This document shows, one piece after another, positions 34,907 through 46,405 of a DNA stretch of 64,000 nt (within the stretch, counting starts at the first letter, position 1; each line of letters begins with the position of its first letter). The stretch is from Tupaia tana. Its lineage: Eukaryota > Chordata > Mammalia > Scandentia > Tupaiidae. The DNA lies in assembly GCA_026018925.1 (NCBI GenBank), contig JAKSZU010000006.1, forward strand, positions 128,727,592 to 128,791,591, given 5' to 3'. The notes beneath the pieces are model-generated. The model had not been told where the DNA came from, searched no databases, and saw nothing but the letters and a program-made list of their open reading frames with translations. The translations under genes were made by a program, and so were the position numbers.

Positions 34907-35637
34907 GACATCCAAAAAGAATGAAACAGAGCTACTGGAAGTAAGGAATATAATACAAGAAATTAAAATCTCACTAGAAAGCATTAACAACAGATTGGAC
35001 CATGCAGAAGAAAGAATTTCTAACCTTGAAGACAAAGTCTTCAACATTGACCAAATCACCAAAAAAGAATGAGAAAACATTCAAAAAAAATTGAGGACAA
35101 CATATGGGAAATTCTAGATACCATGAAACACTCAAATATCCATATAGTGGGTATTCTAGAAGGTGAAGAATCTGCTAAAGGCATGGAAAGCCTCTTTCAT
35201 AAAATACTATCTGAACATTTTCCAACTATAGGGAAACATGGAGAAATTCAGACCCAAGAAATAAAAAGGACTCCAAATAGAATCAACACAGAAAGATTTT
35301 CCCCCAGCACAGCATAGCCAGATTGATTAAAATTAAAGACAAAGACAATATTCTAAAAAGGGCAAGGGAGAAATGTGAAGTTACTTATAAAAGTTACCCC
35401 ATCAGGCTAACCTCAGAACTCTCAACTGAAACAATGCAGGCAAAGAAAGAATGGGAAGATGTATTCAAAACACTAAAGAAAAATAATTTCAACCAAGAAT
35501 ACCATATCCAGCAAGATAATCTTCGAATAGGTAGAACAAATACAAGTCGTCTCAGATAAACAAAAACTGAAATAATTCACCGATTCTAGACCAGCTCTAT
35601 AGGAAGTACTGAGGGGAGTGTTATATCAGCATAACTA
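34673..35637 (+). pseudogene. L1 ORF1 (RNA-binding protein), disrupted
   Basis: L1 ORF1p is a trimeric coiled-coil RNA chaperone that coats L1 RNA. The frame opens MRKQGSNFPPDEHRSPSP and meets an in-frame TGA at 34772-34774 after 33 codons. A 31-bp A tract (34874-34904) has expanded lysine codons and shifts the frame. Downstream the RRM (NIHIVGILEGEESAKG, from about 35130) and C-terminal domain (YKSYPIRLTSELSTETMQAKKEW, broken up here as YKSYPIRLTSEL then STETMQAKKEW) are plain. A further stop falls between 35317 and 35323. Confidence 0.85.
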
Positions 35638-35779
35638 AAGAGAGATAAACAGAAATAGGAGTACAAAAACAAAACAAAACAAAACAAAACTAAAAAATGA
35701 CAGGGATAAGTCCACAAATATCAATAATAACGTTGAATGTTACTGGATTAAATTGTCCCATTAAAAGACAGAGACTGGC

Positions 35780-36024
35780 AGGACTAGCAGTAGCGTAATG
35801 GCTACGTCGCTGGACTCCCACGTAGTCGACTGCGGTTCAAGTCCTGGACCCGGTGGCTTAAACTCACGCCGGGCGCATGTGCGTGCATGCCCAGGATCCT
35901 GAGAGGAGAATGGAGGAGAAGGGATTGTGGCGTGGCCATCCCCCATGGGGGGTGATTTCTCGCTTTCTGTCTCTCTGTCTGGCAAGCACACGTGCCCTAT
36001 AGCAAAAACTTCTTCAAAAAATAA
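35780..36024 (+). mobile_element. Young family-A SINE in L1 ORF2
   Basis: Near-consensus copy with a perfect 17-bp duplication AAAAGACAGAGACTGGC at 35763-35779 and 36025-36041. It interrupts ORF2 about 28 codons from its start. Confidence 0.96.
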
Positions 36025-36257
36025 AAAAGACAGAGACTGGCTAAATGGACACAAAAACAGAAGCCATCTACATGCTGCTTAAAAGAAACACACCTCACTG
36101 ATAAGGACATACATAGACTGAAAGCGAAGGACTGGGAAAAGATATTCCATGCAAATGAAAACCAGAAAAAGACTGAAGTTTTGATATTGGTTTTAGACAA
36201 AGTAGACTATAAGATGAAAGATGTAAGAAGAGACAAAGAAAGACATTATATAGTACT

Positions 36258-36350
36258 AAAAGGACTTGTTCACCAAGAAGATATAACACTTATAAATATG
36301 CATAAAAGGACTTGATCACCAAGAAGATATAACACTTGTAAATATCTATG
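36258..36350 (+). repeat. 46-bp tandem duplication inside L1 ORF2
   Basis: AAAAGGACTTGTTCACCAAG at 36258 is repeated as AAAAGGACTTGATCACCAAG at 36304. The repeat continues through GATATAACACTT and AAATAT. It is a local duplication in the endonuclease region after the element died. Confidence 0.9.
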
Positions 36351-36526
36351 CATCTAACACTGGAGCATCTAACGACCTCAAAGAGGGACTGTTAGATATC
36401 AAGGAAGAGATAAACTGCAACACAGTAATTGTAGGGGATCTCAATATCCCACTGTCTCCTCTGGACAGATCATGTAGACAAAAAATAAACGAAGAGATAC
36501 ACAAGATCTAAATTAAATACCATACA

Positions 36527-36792
36527 GGGACCAGCAGTTGGCATGTCTAGAATGTCACTGGACTCCCATGTAGTCAACTGCAGTTCGAGTCCTGGACCCA
36601 GTGGCTTGAACTCACGCTGGGCGTGTGTGTGTGCATGCCCAAGATCCCAAGAGGAGAATGGAAGAAAAGGGATTGTGGCATGGCCATGCCCCCTGGGGTG
36701 TGATTCCTCGCTTTCTGTCTCTCTGTCTCTCTCTGTCTTTCTGGTGAGCACATGCGCCCTATAGCAAAAATCTCTCAAAAAAGTAATTAATT
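36527..36792 (+). mobile_element. Young family-A SINE in L1 ORF2
   Basis: A 16-bp duplication AATTAAATACCATACA at 36511-36526 and 36793-36808 brackets a well-preserved copy. The A-box region is altered (TTGGCATGTCTAG). Confidence 0.95.
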
Positions 36793-38324
36793 AATTAAAT
36801 ACCATACATGAAATGGACTTGACAGACATCTACAGAGTATTTCATCCAACTACCACAACATATACATTTTTGTCACCACCACATGGACCATTTTCAGAGA
36901 TTGACTATGTGATAGGGCACAAAACAAGCCTTTACAAATTCAAATGTATAGAGACTTTATCGAGGTATCTTTTCTGACTTTGATGGAATCTTGACATCAA
37001 CTACAGAAAGAGTCCTTGAAAATTCACAAACACATGGAAACTATACAACCTACTCCTGAATGACTTTACAACTGTAGAAGAAATTATGACTGAAATAAAA
37101 AGGTTCATAGAAACCAATGATAACAAACAAGTGTTTATAACCTAGGAGACACAGCAAAAGCAGTATTAAGAGGGAATTTCATAGCAATTAGCACTCACAA
37201 GGAAAAAGCAGAAAGGTGACAAATAAACAACCTAATGACACAACTTAGGAGTCTAGAAAAACAACAACAAGAACACAAAGAAAATTCTAGGAGAAAAGAA
37301 ATAATGAATATTTGAGCAGAAATAAACAAAATAGAGAGTAAAGGACTATACAGAAAATAAGCAAAGCCAAAAGCTTGTTCTTTGAGATGATAGATAAAAT
37401 TGACACACCATTTTCTAGGTTAATCAAGAATAGAGAAAGTAACTAGGTAAATCAAATCAACAAGGAAATAGGCATTATTACAACAGATATAATTTTAAAA
37501 ACTTACAAAATATCATCAGAGAATACTATGAGTAGCTATATGCCAAGAAATAAAATCTAGATGAGATAGACAAATTTCTGGACACTTATAACTTACCAAG
37601 ATTGAATCAGGAGGAAATAAAACCCCTGAATTGACCCATAATAAACAAGAATCAGTAATAGATAGTTTCCCAACACAGAACAGCTCAGGCCCTTGGTTTT
37701 ACTTCTGGATTCTACAAAACTTTTAAAAAAGAACTAGCTCCAATTCTTCTTAAACTATTTCTAAAAATACAAAAGGAAGGAGCCCTCCCAAGTTCATTCT
37801 CTGAATCTTCCAGCATCTTAATTCAAAAACTGGATAGGACATGACAAGTAAAAAAAAAAAAAAAGAAAACTTCTGGCCACTATCCCTGATGAATATGGAT
37901 GCAAAAATTCTCAGTAAGATACTAGCAACTCATATTAAACAACATATTAAAAAGATTATACACCATGATCAAGTAGGCTTTGTTCCAGGGATGCGAGGAT
38001 GGTTCAACATACACAAAATAATAAATGCAATGTATCACATTAACAAAAGGAAAGATAAAAACCATATGATCATATCAATTGACGTGGAAAAAGCATTTGA
38101 TAAAATACAACATTCCTTCATGATTAAGACTCTCAGCAAAATAGGCATAAAAGATACATTTCTCAACACAATACAAACCATCTATGAAAAATCCATAGCT
38201 AACATCATACTGAATAGGGAAAAGCTGAAAGCTTTTCCACTAAAAACTGGAACTAGACAAGACACTTTCTCCACTCCTTTCAAGGTCAGAAATTCTACCT
38301 ACCTACCTAACTAACTTATAAATA

Positions 38325-38579
38325 AGCCATGTGCCATAAGGCATATGCACTTTCCAGAGAGAGACAGAAAGGGAAAAAGAGAGATAAAGTGAGAAATCAC
38401 CCTTTAGAAGGTATGGCCATGCCACAGTCCCTTCTTCTCCATTTTCACCTTGGGATTTTGGGCAGGCACACATACACACATGCCCACCATGATTTTTAAT
38501 TCACTGCATCTAAGGAGTAGACAGCAGCCAACCATGTGGGAGTCCAGTGCCTTAATTACTATGTCATCTGCTGGCCCCA
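38325..38579 (-). mobile_element. Family-A SINE next to the L1 breakpoint
   Basis: Minus-strand copy (GCCATAAGGCATATGCAC to CTGCTGGCCCCAC). It begins about 15 bp after recognisable L1 sequence ends, so it may lie at the edge of the deletion that removed the L1 3' half. Confidence 0.85.
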
Positions 38580-38839
38580 CTACCACCTCTTTATAAACCT
38601 ACTGACTGATACATGAAAGACAGAAAATTAATTCACATTTGAGCTCATAGCTCATGAGTCAGAGGAAAAAGAGATGAATAGGTTGAATAAGATGGGTGGT
38701 TTAAAATTCTATTAACCAGTCATTAAACAAATATTTAGCTAATTAAGGTATACATTAGGTGAATATGTTGACTCCAGTGGGTATATGATGCTGGGCATAT
38801 AGGTGAGCCTTAAACTAGTATGGACAAGGTCCACACTAA

Positions 38840-39043
38840 CCATTTACTAATATTCTCTCCTGTAAGTCCCCTAACCATATTATGAAGGAAGAATTATTGT
38901 ACTATTTCACAAATGAGGAGATTGAAGTTTCCCTACCTTAGCCCAGCAAATAGGCAGCTAAGTCAGGGTTATACCACAATCTACTGGACTCTAATATGAA
39001 AATTTCTGAACTGTAGAGGCCTTAAAAGTCATCTTAACTTCAA
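38840..39043 (-). mobile_element. MIR SINE plus flank, source of a duplicated segment
   Basis: CTATTTCACAAATGAGGAGATTG and GGCAGCTAAGTCAGGG follow the reversed MIR core. Bases 38962-39043, spanning the MIR end and sequence beyond it, recur at 41279-41362 inside an unrelated SINE. Confidence 0.65.
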
Positions 39044-39124
39044 AATCTCACTCTGCTTATACATCTTTGTCTCATTAGCTAAGTAAGTGAATTGCTAAGT
39101 CTTACTGACAGGTATCGTTAGAGA

Positions 39125-39425
39125 GGCAGTGCAGTGTAGTTTAACACTTAACACAGGCTCAGCGCACAGTTTAGTCAAATTCCTGCTCCTCTGTTCTAGA
39201 ACTGTGACCCATTTCTGAACACTGTGCCTTTCTTTCCTGTTCTTAAAATGGGAGCATTAATAACGCCCTCTTCTGTCAAATGGGATATTGAACAAGGAGT
39301 AAATAATACTGTAACACTTAAGAGCACGTACTTTGCAGTTAAATTGCTGGGGTTTTGATTCCACACTTTATCAACAATTAACTGGGGAACCACAAAAGTC
39401 ACTTGAATTTCTGAGTCAATATATT
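39125..39425 (+). mobile_element. One or two diverged MIR copies
   Basis: AAATTCCTGCTCCTCTGTTC, then TTCTTAAAATGGGAGCATTAATAA, matches a MIR core. A second MIR-like head (ACACTTAAGAGCACGTACTTTGC, then CAACAATTAACTGGGG) starts about 39315. Confidence 0.55.
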
Positions 39426-40333
39426 GCCAGGGCATATGATATCTTATGTATTCGTTATTTTACACTGTTTGCACGTGTGCATCTGTGTGTATTTTTTGAT
39501 TTTATCTTTTTCTTCAACTTTCTTTAAACCTTAAAGTATTATACCAGTTTGGGACATAGAGATTAATCTCTTTTTCTCTTTCTTTGTTACCTTTAAGTCT
39601 CCTAGTTTCCTATATTTTCACCTTCATTTTTATTATTATCTTACTATTCTAGGTTGTTCTTTAGTCAGACCTTGCATAAACTATTGCAATACCTTGGTCT
39701 CCCTGACATGAGTTTTATTTTGAATTCATCCAGCATAATTCTGTCAAATTAATCTTCTCAAATACTGCTTTTATCAGTTACAAGCTAAACACAATTACTC
39801 ACATGAGTCATGCTTTCCCATATCACATACTTGTTTTTCTTTTACCTTTCTTTTGAATTTCTTTTTAACCTAATTCTGCTTGGTCACATCGTATTTGTCT
39901 TTCAAAGTTTATATCTGTCCAGTGCCACTTTTTAGCGGAAGCAGTATGATGCCACCTGTTCTTTCTTCTCTCATATTCTTATCACTTTTGTCTCTCCCTC
40001 CCTAATGGCAGAGATAAAACTCTCATCCTTATGTTATTCTCAAGGATGGGAGTCAGGGAGAGTGGTAGAGGAACTAGAGGCAAGAATGAGAACTGCCTTT
40101 GTTTAGCAAAGCATCTTAGCAAGTGATTTTAGTTGTAGAAAGCCTCAAGGTTTGTTAAGAATAAGACTAAGAGATTGCTAAAATAGAATTCAAAGTATAT
40201 GTGGAGATTTGGGGGTCAAGGGAGAGAAGTTATGGGAAAGAAAAAGACTTAGCAATATGTCAAGTGAATGTTTCCAGTGGGAGAAAAGATGAGGATGGAA
40301 TTGAAGGAGAGAAGACAATGAGTAGAAGACTTT
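39426..40333. other. Unassigned DNA
   Basis: No gene or confident repeat is seen. It is pyrimidine-rich on the plus strand around 39560-40010. Confidence 0.45.
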
Positions 40334-40348
40334 AAGAATAGGGTTGGG

Positions 40349-40614
40349 GGGACCAGCAGTTAGCGTAATGGCTATGTCACTGGACTCCCATGTAGTCGAC
40401 TGCGGTTCGCGTCCTGGACCCGGTGGCTTAAAATTCACGCTGGGCGCATGTGCATGCGTGCCCAAGATCCCGAGAGGAGAATGGAGGAGAAGGGATTGCG
40501 GCGTGGCCATTCCCCCCTGGGGGGGTGATTTCTCACTTTCTGTCTCTCTGTCTCTCTCTGTCTGGCGAGTACACGCGCCCTATAGCGAAAAGAAAAAAAA
40601 ATACCCTCTCCAAA
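40349..40614 (+). mobile_element. Young family-A SINE
   Basis: Near-consensus copy flanked by AGAATAGGGTTGGG (about 40334-40348 and 40615-40628). It inserted exactly at the 5' edge of an older family-A SINE, giving a tandem pair. Confidence 0.94.
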
Positions 40615-40628
40615 AAGAATAGGGTTGG

Positions 40629-40912
40629 GACCAACAGATGGCATAATGGTTAGATTGCTGGACTCTCACATGGCCAGCTGTGGTTCAAATCCTGGACCCA
40701 GAGGCTTGAAACTCGTGCCAGGTGTGTGTGCATGCCCAAAATCCCAAGAAGAGAATGAAAGAGAAGGGATTGCAGGTGGCCATTCCTCCAGGGGTGATTT
40801 CTTGATGTCTCTTTTTTTCTCTGTCTCTTGGCAAGTGCATGTACCCTGTAACAAAAATCTCTTAAAAACAAAACAAAAACAAACAAACAAACAAAAAACA
40901 GAAAAGAAAAAA
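40629..40912 (+). mobile_element. Older family-A SINE, tandem partner
   Basis: GACCAACAGATGGCATAATGG head, GGTTCAAATCCTGG, GGGATTGCAGG and CCTGTAACAAAAATCTC end, with a long (ACAAA)n tail. Confidence 0.9.
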
Positions 40913-40937
40913 CATGCATAGGATTATTCATTACCCA

Positions 40938-41074
40938 TTCCAGGGAAATTCTTCAAAACCTTGTAGAGAAGTGGAATTAAAGTTTGAGTTTATTTTTGTG
41001 TCAAAAGTTTTGTAATCTATGCACTATTTTTTCATAATACACATTTTTAATGAACTTTTTGAAGACTCCTTGTA
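40938..41074. mobile_element. MITE-like inverted-repeat element, copy 4
   Basis: Left CAGGGAAATTCTTCAAAACC, centre GTTTGAGTTTATTTTTGTGTC and ATCTATGCACTATTTTTTCA, right TTTTTAATGAACTTTTTGAAG. The left and right ends are complementary. Confidence 0.6.
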
Positions 41075-41165
41075 CACCATTATTTCCTCACTAGTTGTAT
41101 GTCAGTAGAAAGTTTTGAGAACAAATATTTATGAAAAGTTTGTCACCTTGAATTTTCTGAAATGG

Positions 41166-41475
41166 AATCAGCCCCTTAGCCTCGTAGTTAAGAGACCCAG
41201 ATCCTGTAAGACCAATTGTGGTTTGAATCCTATCCCTGGCTGCTTGAAAAATATGCTGGATACATGGGCAGGTCCAAAGTGAGGGTTATATCACAATCTT
41301 TTGTACTCTAATGTGAAAATTTCTGAACCAAAGCAGGCCTTAAAAATCATCTTAACTTTAAGGAGAAGTGGAGAGGAAAGGAGTGCAGTGTGACAATGCC
41401 CCCACTGATCTCTCTCTCTCTCTCTCTCTCTTTCTCTGGCAAGTGCATGCCAGAGACAATTAAAGAAGACAATTA
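41166..41475 (+). mobile_element. Family-D SINE carrying an 83-bp foreign insert
   Basis: CAGCCCCTTAGCCTCGTAGTT head and TGGTTTGAATCC B-box-like segment are followed by ACATGGGCAGGTCCAAA. The SINE then breaks for 41279-41362, whose sequence matches 38962-39043, and resumes AGGAGAAGTGGAG to a (CT)n stretch (41404-41434). Confidence 0.65.
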
Positions 41476-44400
41476 AAGAAGAAGAAAAAGAAAGCTTCTA
41501 AAAAAATGTCTTCAAGTCAAATGGTTTATGTGATCGTATACACTCCAACCCCCATCCCATGCATTGGGATTTATTTTAAGATTGCTCATTGACCAGATGT
41601 GATAACCACCAAACTAGAGTTCTCAGAGTAAGAAAAACGTGATCAAGATGCAGGATTAACAAATACTGAGCCATCTCTCTTGGAGAAGTTGGTGGAGAGT
41701 AATGATTTCTCTGTAGATGCTGAATCAGATAAACAGAAGGTGGCGAAATACTTTTGGCAGGTTTGGAGTGTATATTTCCCCCAATTTGGTGCCTTCCCCT
41801 CAAGTATACCTAGATCACTAGGTAGTTCATACCTTTAATATTTCCTCCAAAGCTAATGAGCTGCATATGTTTACCCAAGATAAGGCTGCATGGCCTAGCA
41901 TAAATATTGAATTTATATTAAGTCAGTGTGGTATTAATTATACACACATGCACCTTTGATTGATAAAATGTGGAGATGAATGATTACATAAAGCATCCAG
42001 ACTGTGGCAGTGATTAAAAAAAGTAAAGGGAAAGGGAAAAAGGTCCTTGATGAAAAGTATAGGAAACCCCGTACCCTGTTGTGAAGTTTGTAGAATATTT
42101 AAATGGAAAAAGAACTGGGAATAATTTGCTTCAATTCTTTCTTTTACCAGACAAGCTGTGGCAGGGGGCCTAAAGACTTTGTCTTGATTTGTACAGAGGT
42201 AATGCTAGATTTAGTATCCAGGTCTCTAATGCTAGCTATGTCTATGCTGCTAGACAAATTGTTTTAACATAGATGTTGGTGTCTTAAATTTTATGACTCT
42301 CGAAGGACTGTGTTGTGGATTTATGGTGACTTGACTTGGTGTCTATTAACACCCCTTGGGTGGAAAGACCAATATTTCTAGGTTTTCACTGCTTCACACA
42401 CACCATAGGCAAACGCTTTCAGTGATGTGGAAATACAAGCAATTATCATTGAGCTGACTATGTTCCCCAAGATCTAGTTTAATTATGCTTATCAATTTTG
42501 AGAGACAACATCCACCTTGCATTAGTTGTTGCTGGTTTTTAAAATATAGCTTCTTTTATTTCTTAGTAAATTTATATCTAATATTATCATTGTAATCATC
42601 ACCAGTACAGCTTTTTTTTGAATTCCTATTAAATTTTAATATTATAGAGTGATAATGCGTAATAAAGTTTAATAATAGTATAACAACTTAACATATAAAA
42701 TTATTTCTAAAATTCTGTTCTATCAATGAATAGTTGAGCATTTAAGTTTTATATAAAATGCTTGATGTCTTTCCTTATTTCACACACAAGATAAAAACTG
42801 AGGCAGAGTAGCTAATATTAGCTAATGAACATGGTTGAAAAATAGCTAGAAATATTTAGGAAATGGAATCCTTAATCATGTTATGTAATTTAAAATCCAA
42901 AGAAGCACCATATCCCTTTTGGGATGGAAACCTTCTGTTAATTTTCATCTCAGTTTTGGATAAAATGTAATAACATTGAGTAAGACCAGAGACTACTTTT
43001 TTCTATTATTTTAGATTTATGCCTATATTTCTAAAGTTCATATTATAAGAAAGAAACAGGAAATAAAGCTAGTTCAAATCCTAAACAGCCTACAAGGAAC
43101 TGGCAAAGCTACACAATTCCATATTTCATAGTTTAGACAAAAGAAAACATTTGATTTATTAATAATATCTTCTTAAGAATATTTATACAGTTGATTTAAC
43201 ATTATATCAGTTTATGACCTTTGTATGTTTTAGATAACATTGTTGAATTTCCTTTTACTTAACATGAAGTAGACTTGCCAATGTGGAGAGCTATGCGGGC
43301 AGGCACTCCCTCCTTCATCTTACAAAAGCCATTTATTAAGCAGCTGTTCCTATTAGTTTACAAAGATTTTTCAACACTGTGTGCTGTGACTTCACCTCTC
43401 AGTTTTGAGGAAACCACATTCCTTAGATTCTTCTTTCTTAACTCTCATTATGCCAGTTAGATATGTTTAGAGCATATTATTTTGAAAAGTTGGTCAAAAT
43501 GATAATACAAACATAATTTGCAATAGTCCAGGCTACTTACAAAGCATATTTGGTATGAAATACAACAAATCTATGAAATTTGAAAATGAAGGAACTTTGT
43601 GCAGTCATACTCTTCAGGCAGTTTTCTGTAAATCTCAGAAAAAAAGTAGACCCCCAAATTATATTTGTGGTCTAAATCTAAGCCTGCCAAATTCCCATTC
43701 CGAGTGAGCAAATAGCTACCTTTTCAACAATCAGATATTGTTTGAGTCAGATAGACTATTGCAGAGAACTGATAGATTGCCTGTCTCACCTGTGGACTTG
43801 TGCCAGAAGGCGCTCATTCTCTGAGTCCAAACAGTCATGAATAAATCTATCTGAATCTTGCTTTTTTGGCACCCAGCACTCTCAGCAAAGAGTGAAAATT
43901 GTTTTCATGAGTCTGGAGAAGTTGGGGAAAACAAACCAACATGTATACAATGCCCATTATCCTGCTGTTTTCAGTCATAGATCATGTGGAACTAAATTAG
44001 TTTTATTAAAAATATTTGATGCTAGCTATGCTCAGAGGAGATACTCTCAAATTTTCTCTGGTAGGAAAATAAAATACATATTGCAGAATGTCTTTGGTGC
44101 ATACATAATTTTGAAGAATGTGTATATAACTCATCAATTTATTAATGATTATATATTAAAAGATTATTTCTGTAGCAATTCTTTCAAACAAGGAGTGCAT
44201 TTCCTCATAAAAGTAACATTACAAATGCTATTTACATTGTTATGACAGTCTTCTAAACCCTGTTTAACTTGAACTGTGGCTACATAGAGCTTGAGTATGA
44301 AAAACTGATGATCATTCCAAGAGAAAATAATCTTGGATCACAGAAGATTGATTAACAAGGGCTATGTCTGCTCTGGAAGTAGCCTTGTCAGAGAAATGGG

Positions 44401-44542
44401 ACCTCTTGTTTATGTATCCTCTTCCGGTAACTCATCAAAGGCACTGAGCTTGCTGGCACTATAGTGATAAAGGGACATGGCAGGAGATGCACATGAGAAC
44501 AGATGTTCCTGATTGTGACCAGGTGAAAAGTTTGGTGGCTTT
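41476..44542. other. Unassigned DNA, 3 kb
   Basis: This is the longest stretch with no recognised content. Bases about 43760-43900 (ATGAATAAATCTATCTGAATC, CTTGCTTTTTTGGCACCCAG) vaguely resemble the R/U5 end of a retroviral LTR but match no family I can name. The 117-codon frame at 43892-44245 has no domain. Confidence 0.4.
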
Positions 44543-44556
44543 AAAGAAACAGTTTC

Positions 44557-44775
44557 GGGGACGAGCAGGTGGCGTGGTGGTTAAGGTGCTGGACACTCCC
44601 ACATGGCTAACCATGGTTCGAGTCCTAGACCTGGTGGCTTGCTTTCTCACTTTCCTTCTTTCTCTCTCTGTGTATCTCTCTGGTCAAGTTAAAATAAAAT
44701 GAGTGAATAAAAGTAAATAAATAATTCTAAAAAAAAAAAAAGAAAAAGTAAATAAATAATTCTAAAAAAAAAAAA
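44557..44775 (+). mobile_element. Family-B short SINE with duplicated tail
   Basis: A perfect 14-bp duplication AAAGAAACAGTTTC at 44543-44556 and 44776-44789 brackets the element. The tail contains AGTAAATAAATAATTCT followed by A-tract twice in tandem. The intact TSD shows family B moved as its own unit. Confidence 0.94.
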
Positions 44776-45170
44776 AAAGAAACAGTTTCCAGGCTAAAGC
44801 AACTGTCAAACTTTGGTAAAATAGTGTTTTGCTGCAAAAATGATCATTAGCCATTTGCTATACTTATTAGGTGTATAGACTTTATTACCTAGGAAATAGT
44901 ATGAGAAAAATTGAATTTTTATTCACAATCTTTTTTTTTTATATTTCTCATTTTTTAGTGCATTAAAGAGAGGACATGAAATAGTTGGAGGAAAAACAAA
45001 CCAAACCCAATCCAGAGCTCCCACTGCCTTGCAGGGCACGCAATGGGTAATGAGTAATATAAAAAAATATCATGCAGTATCTGCATTGGTTTATTGGCGA
45101 GCTTCTTTCCTCTCTAAAACAGCACCCTATTAAGAGGTTTCTCTTCCTGTTGAAGGAACTAGAATACAAG

Positions 45171-45272
45171 AGGTCCTCAGCAAGTTCATGGAAAATGTAT
45201 ATTATGAAAAAAAATATGGACCAAAACAGACTCCTGTTTTAATTCTATTTTTACAACTTTTTGAAATATTCA
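45171..45272. mobile_element. MITE-like inverted-repeat element, copy 5
   Basis: CAAGTTCATGGAAAATGTAT at the left and ACAACTTTTTGAAATATTC at the right, with GGACCAAAACAGACTCCTG in the centre. Best aligned with copy 3. Confidence 0.6.
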
Positions 45273-45857
45273 TATATCATTCTTAGAACGCAGGTGGTAA
45301 GTAGGATGAATGTGTGCAAAAAAAAAACCAAAAAAACCTGGAATATTGATTATGGGGAATAAAGAACACCTTCATTTTATGGAGTGAACTGAAGAAAAGC
45401 CACTTTAAGATAATAAGTAAAATACAAGACAGTACAGACATTTTGCAAAGCATTTGAGAGGTAAAGGATGCCTCCTTTATAGTTGGTATGTCGTAATTTG
45501 TATGTAAGTCAGCTTTAAGCTTCTAACAGAGTGGGAGTTCCTCTTAGGGTAAAAAGGGTCTTGAAAGAAGGAAGTATCAATGCGGTAGAGATCAATAGGG
45601 GACAAGAATTGCACAGGGCATTCAGAAGAGGATCACCAGACTTGGGCAGTAGAAGAAAGTCTCTAGAATTGACCCAATCAGAAAGTATTCCCTTAAGTAC
45701 TCTGGCTAAAGGCTTTATCTTTTATAAGGATGGCTAGAAAATGCATGTTAGAGCTCCTTTTGAGATTGCAGTGTGTATTTGTGCTGAAATGAATTCCAGA
45801 CTCCCAATTGTTCTACTAATCCTTTCTTCATAAGTCCACAGATATAGAATTATTTTT
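45273..45857. other. Unassigned DNA
   Basis: No recognisable repeat. The 68-codon frame at 45531-45737 has no known relative. Confidence 0.4.
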
Positions 45858-46113
45858 GTAAAAGATTTTATTGCCAGAGAGTATATGCATTCACCAAACA
45901 GAAAGAGAGAGGGAGAGAGAGAGAGATAGAAAAAATCTCCCTTTGGGGCATGGTCATGCTACAATCCTTTTTCCTCCATTTCTCCATCCTATCACAATTT
46001 GGGGCATGAATGCTCATGTGCCTAGCATGTTGACAGGGTCAGGAATCAAGCTGTGGCCAGTCATATTTGATCTGACTCTCTATACAGCACTTAACTGCTA
46101 CATTACAGTGCTG
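45858..46113 (-). mobile_element. Family-D SINE
   Basis: AAAGATTTTATTGCCAGAGAG, GA-rich stretch, TTGGGGCATGGTCATGC, CATCCTATCACAATTTGGGG and GTGCTGGCTC are in reversed family-D order. Confidence 0.65.
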
Positions 46114-46154
46114 GCTCAGAAATACAGAAGTCTAATGAAACTAGTATTTCCTTT

Positions 46155-46405
46155 TTTTGAGAGAGAGGTTTTTGCTATAACTAGAGCACATGTACTAGCT
46201 AGAGAGACAGAAAAAGACAGAAAGTAATAAGTCACATCCCAGAAGGATGGCCACACTGCAATCCCTTCTCCCTTCTCCTCTCAGTATCTTGGGCACACAT
46301 GCACATGCACCTGGTGTGAGATTTAAGCCACCGGGTCCAGGGTGCAAACCATGGTTGACTATGTGGAAGTCCAGCAATGTAACCATTATGCCATCTACTG
46401 GTTCT
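46155..46405 (-). mobile_element. Family-A SINE
   Basis: Reverse copy with GAAACT(A/G)(G/A)TATTTC flanks at about 46138 and 46406. An extra TAACTAGA interrupts the usual GCTATAGGGC end. Confidence 0.88.

Larger units (their letters stand above)
34178..38310 (+). mobile_element. LINE-1 with 5' monomers, 3'-truncated in ORF2
   Basis: The order is tandem 5' UTR units, ORF1 (34673 to about 35637), a short spacer with (AAAAC)n, and ORF2 from ATG 35697. The element retains its 5' end but stops inside the reverse-transcriptase domain, before the catalytic F/YADD motif. This is the reverse of ordinary L1 truncation and implies a later deletion or rearrangement. It carries two young SINEs (35780-36024, 36527-36792). 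ORF1 and ORF2 both contain stops, so it is dead. Its ORF1 and 5' UTR differ clearly from the minus-strand elements at 46-60 kb, so it is another subfamily. Confidence 0.9.
35697..38310 (+). pseudogene. L1 ORF2 (endonuclease/reverse transcriptase), disrupted and truncated
   Basis: It opens MTGISPQISIITLNVTGLN, the usual ORF2 N terminus. The endonuclease motif GDLNIPLSPLDR is near 36437-36472. The reverse transcriptase part at 37841-38280 includes [13 protein letters not shown] and [12 protein letters not shown]. Homology ends after GTRQ, where intact ORF2 continues toward the FADD/YADD active site. Stops, frameshifts and two SINEs break the frame. Confidence 0.88.

Noticed and set aside
43760-43900. 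Retroviral LTR end
   Set aside because: Only an AATAAA-like motif and general feel; no paired LTR, primer-binding site or recognised family.
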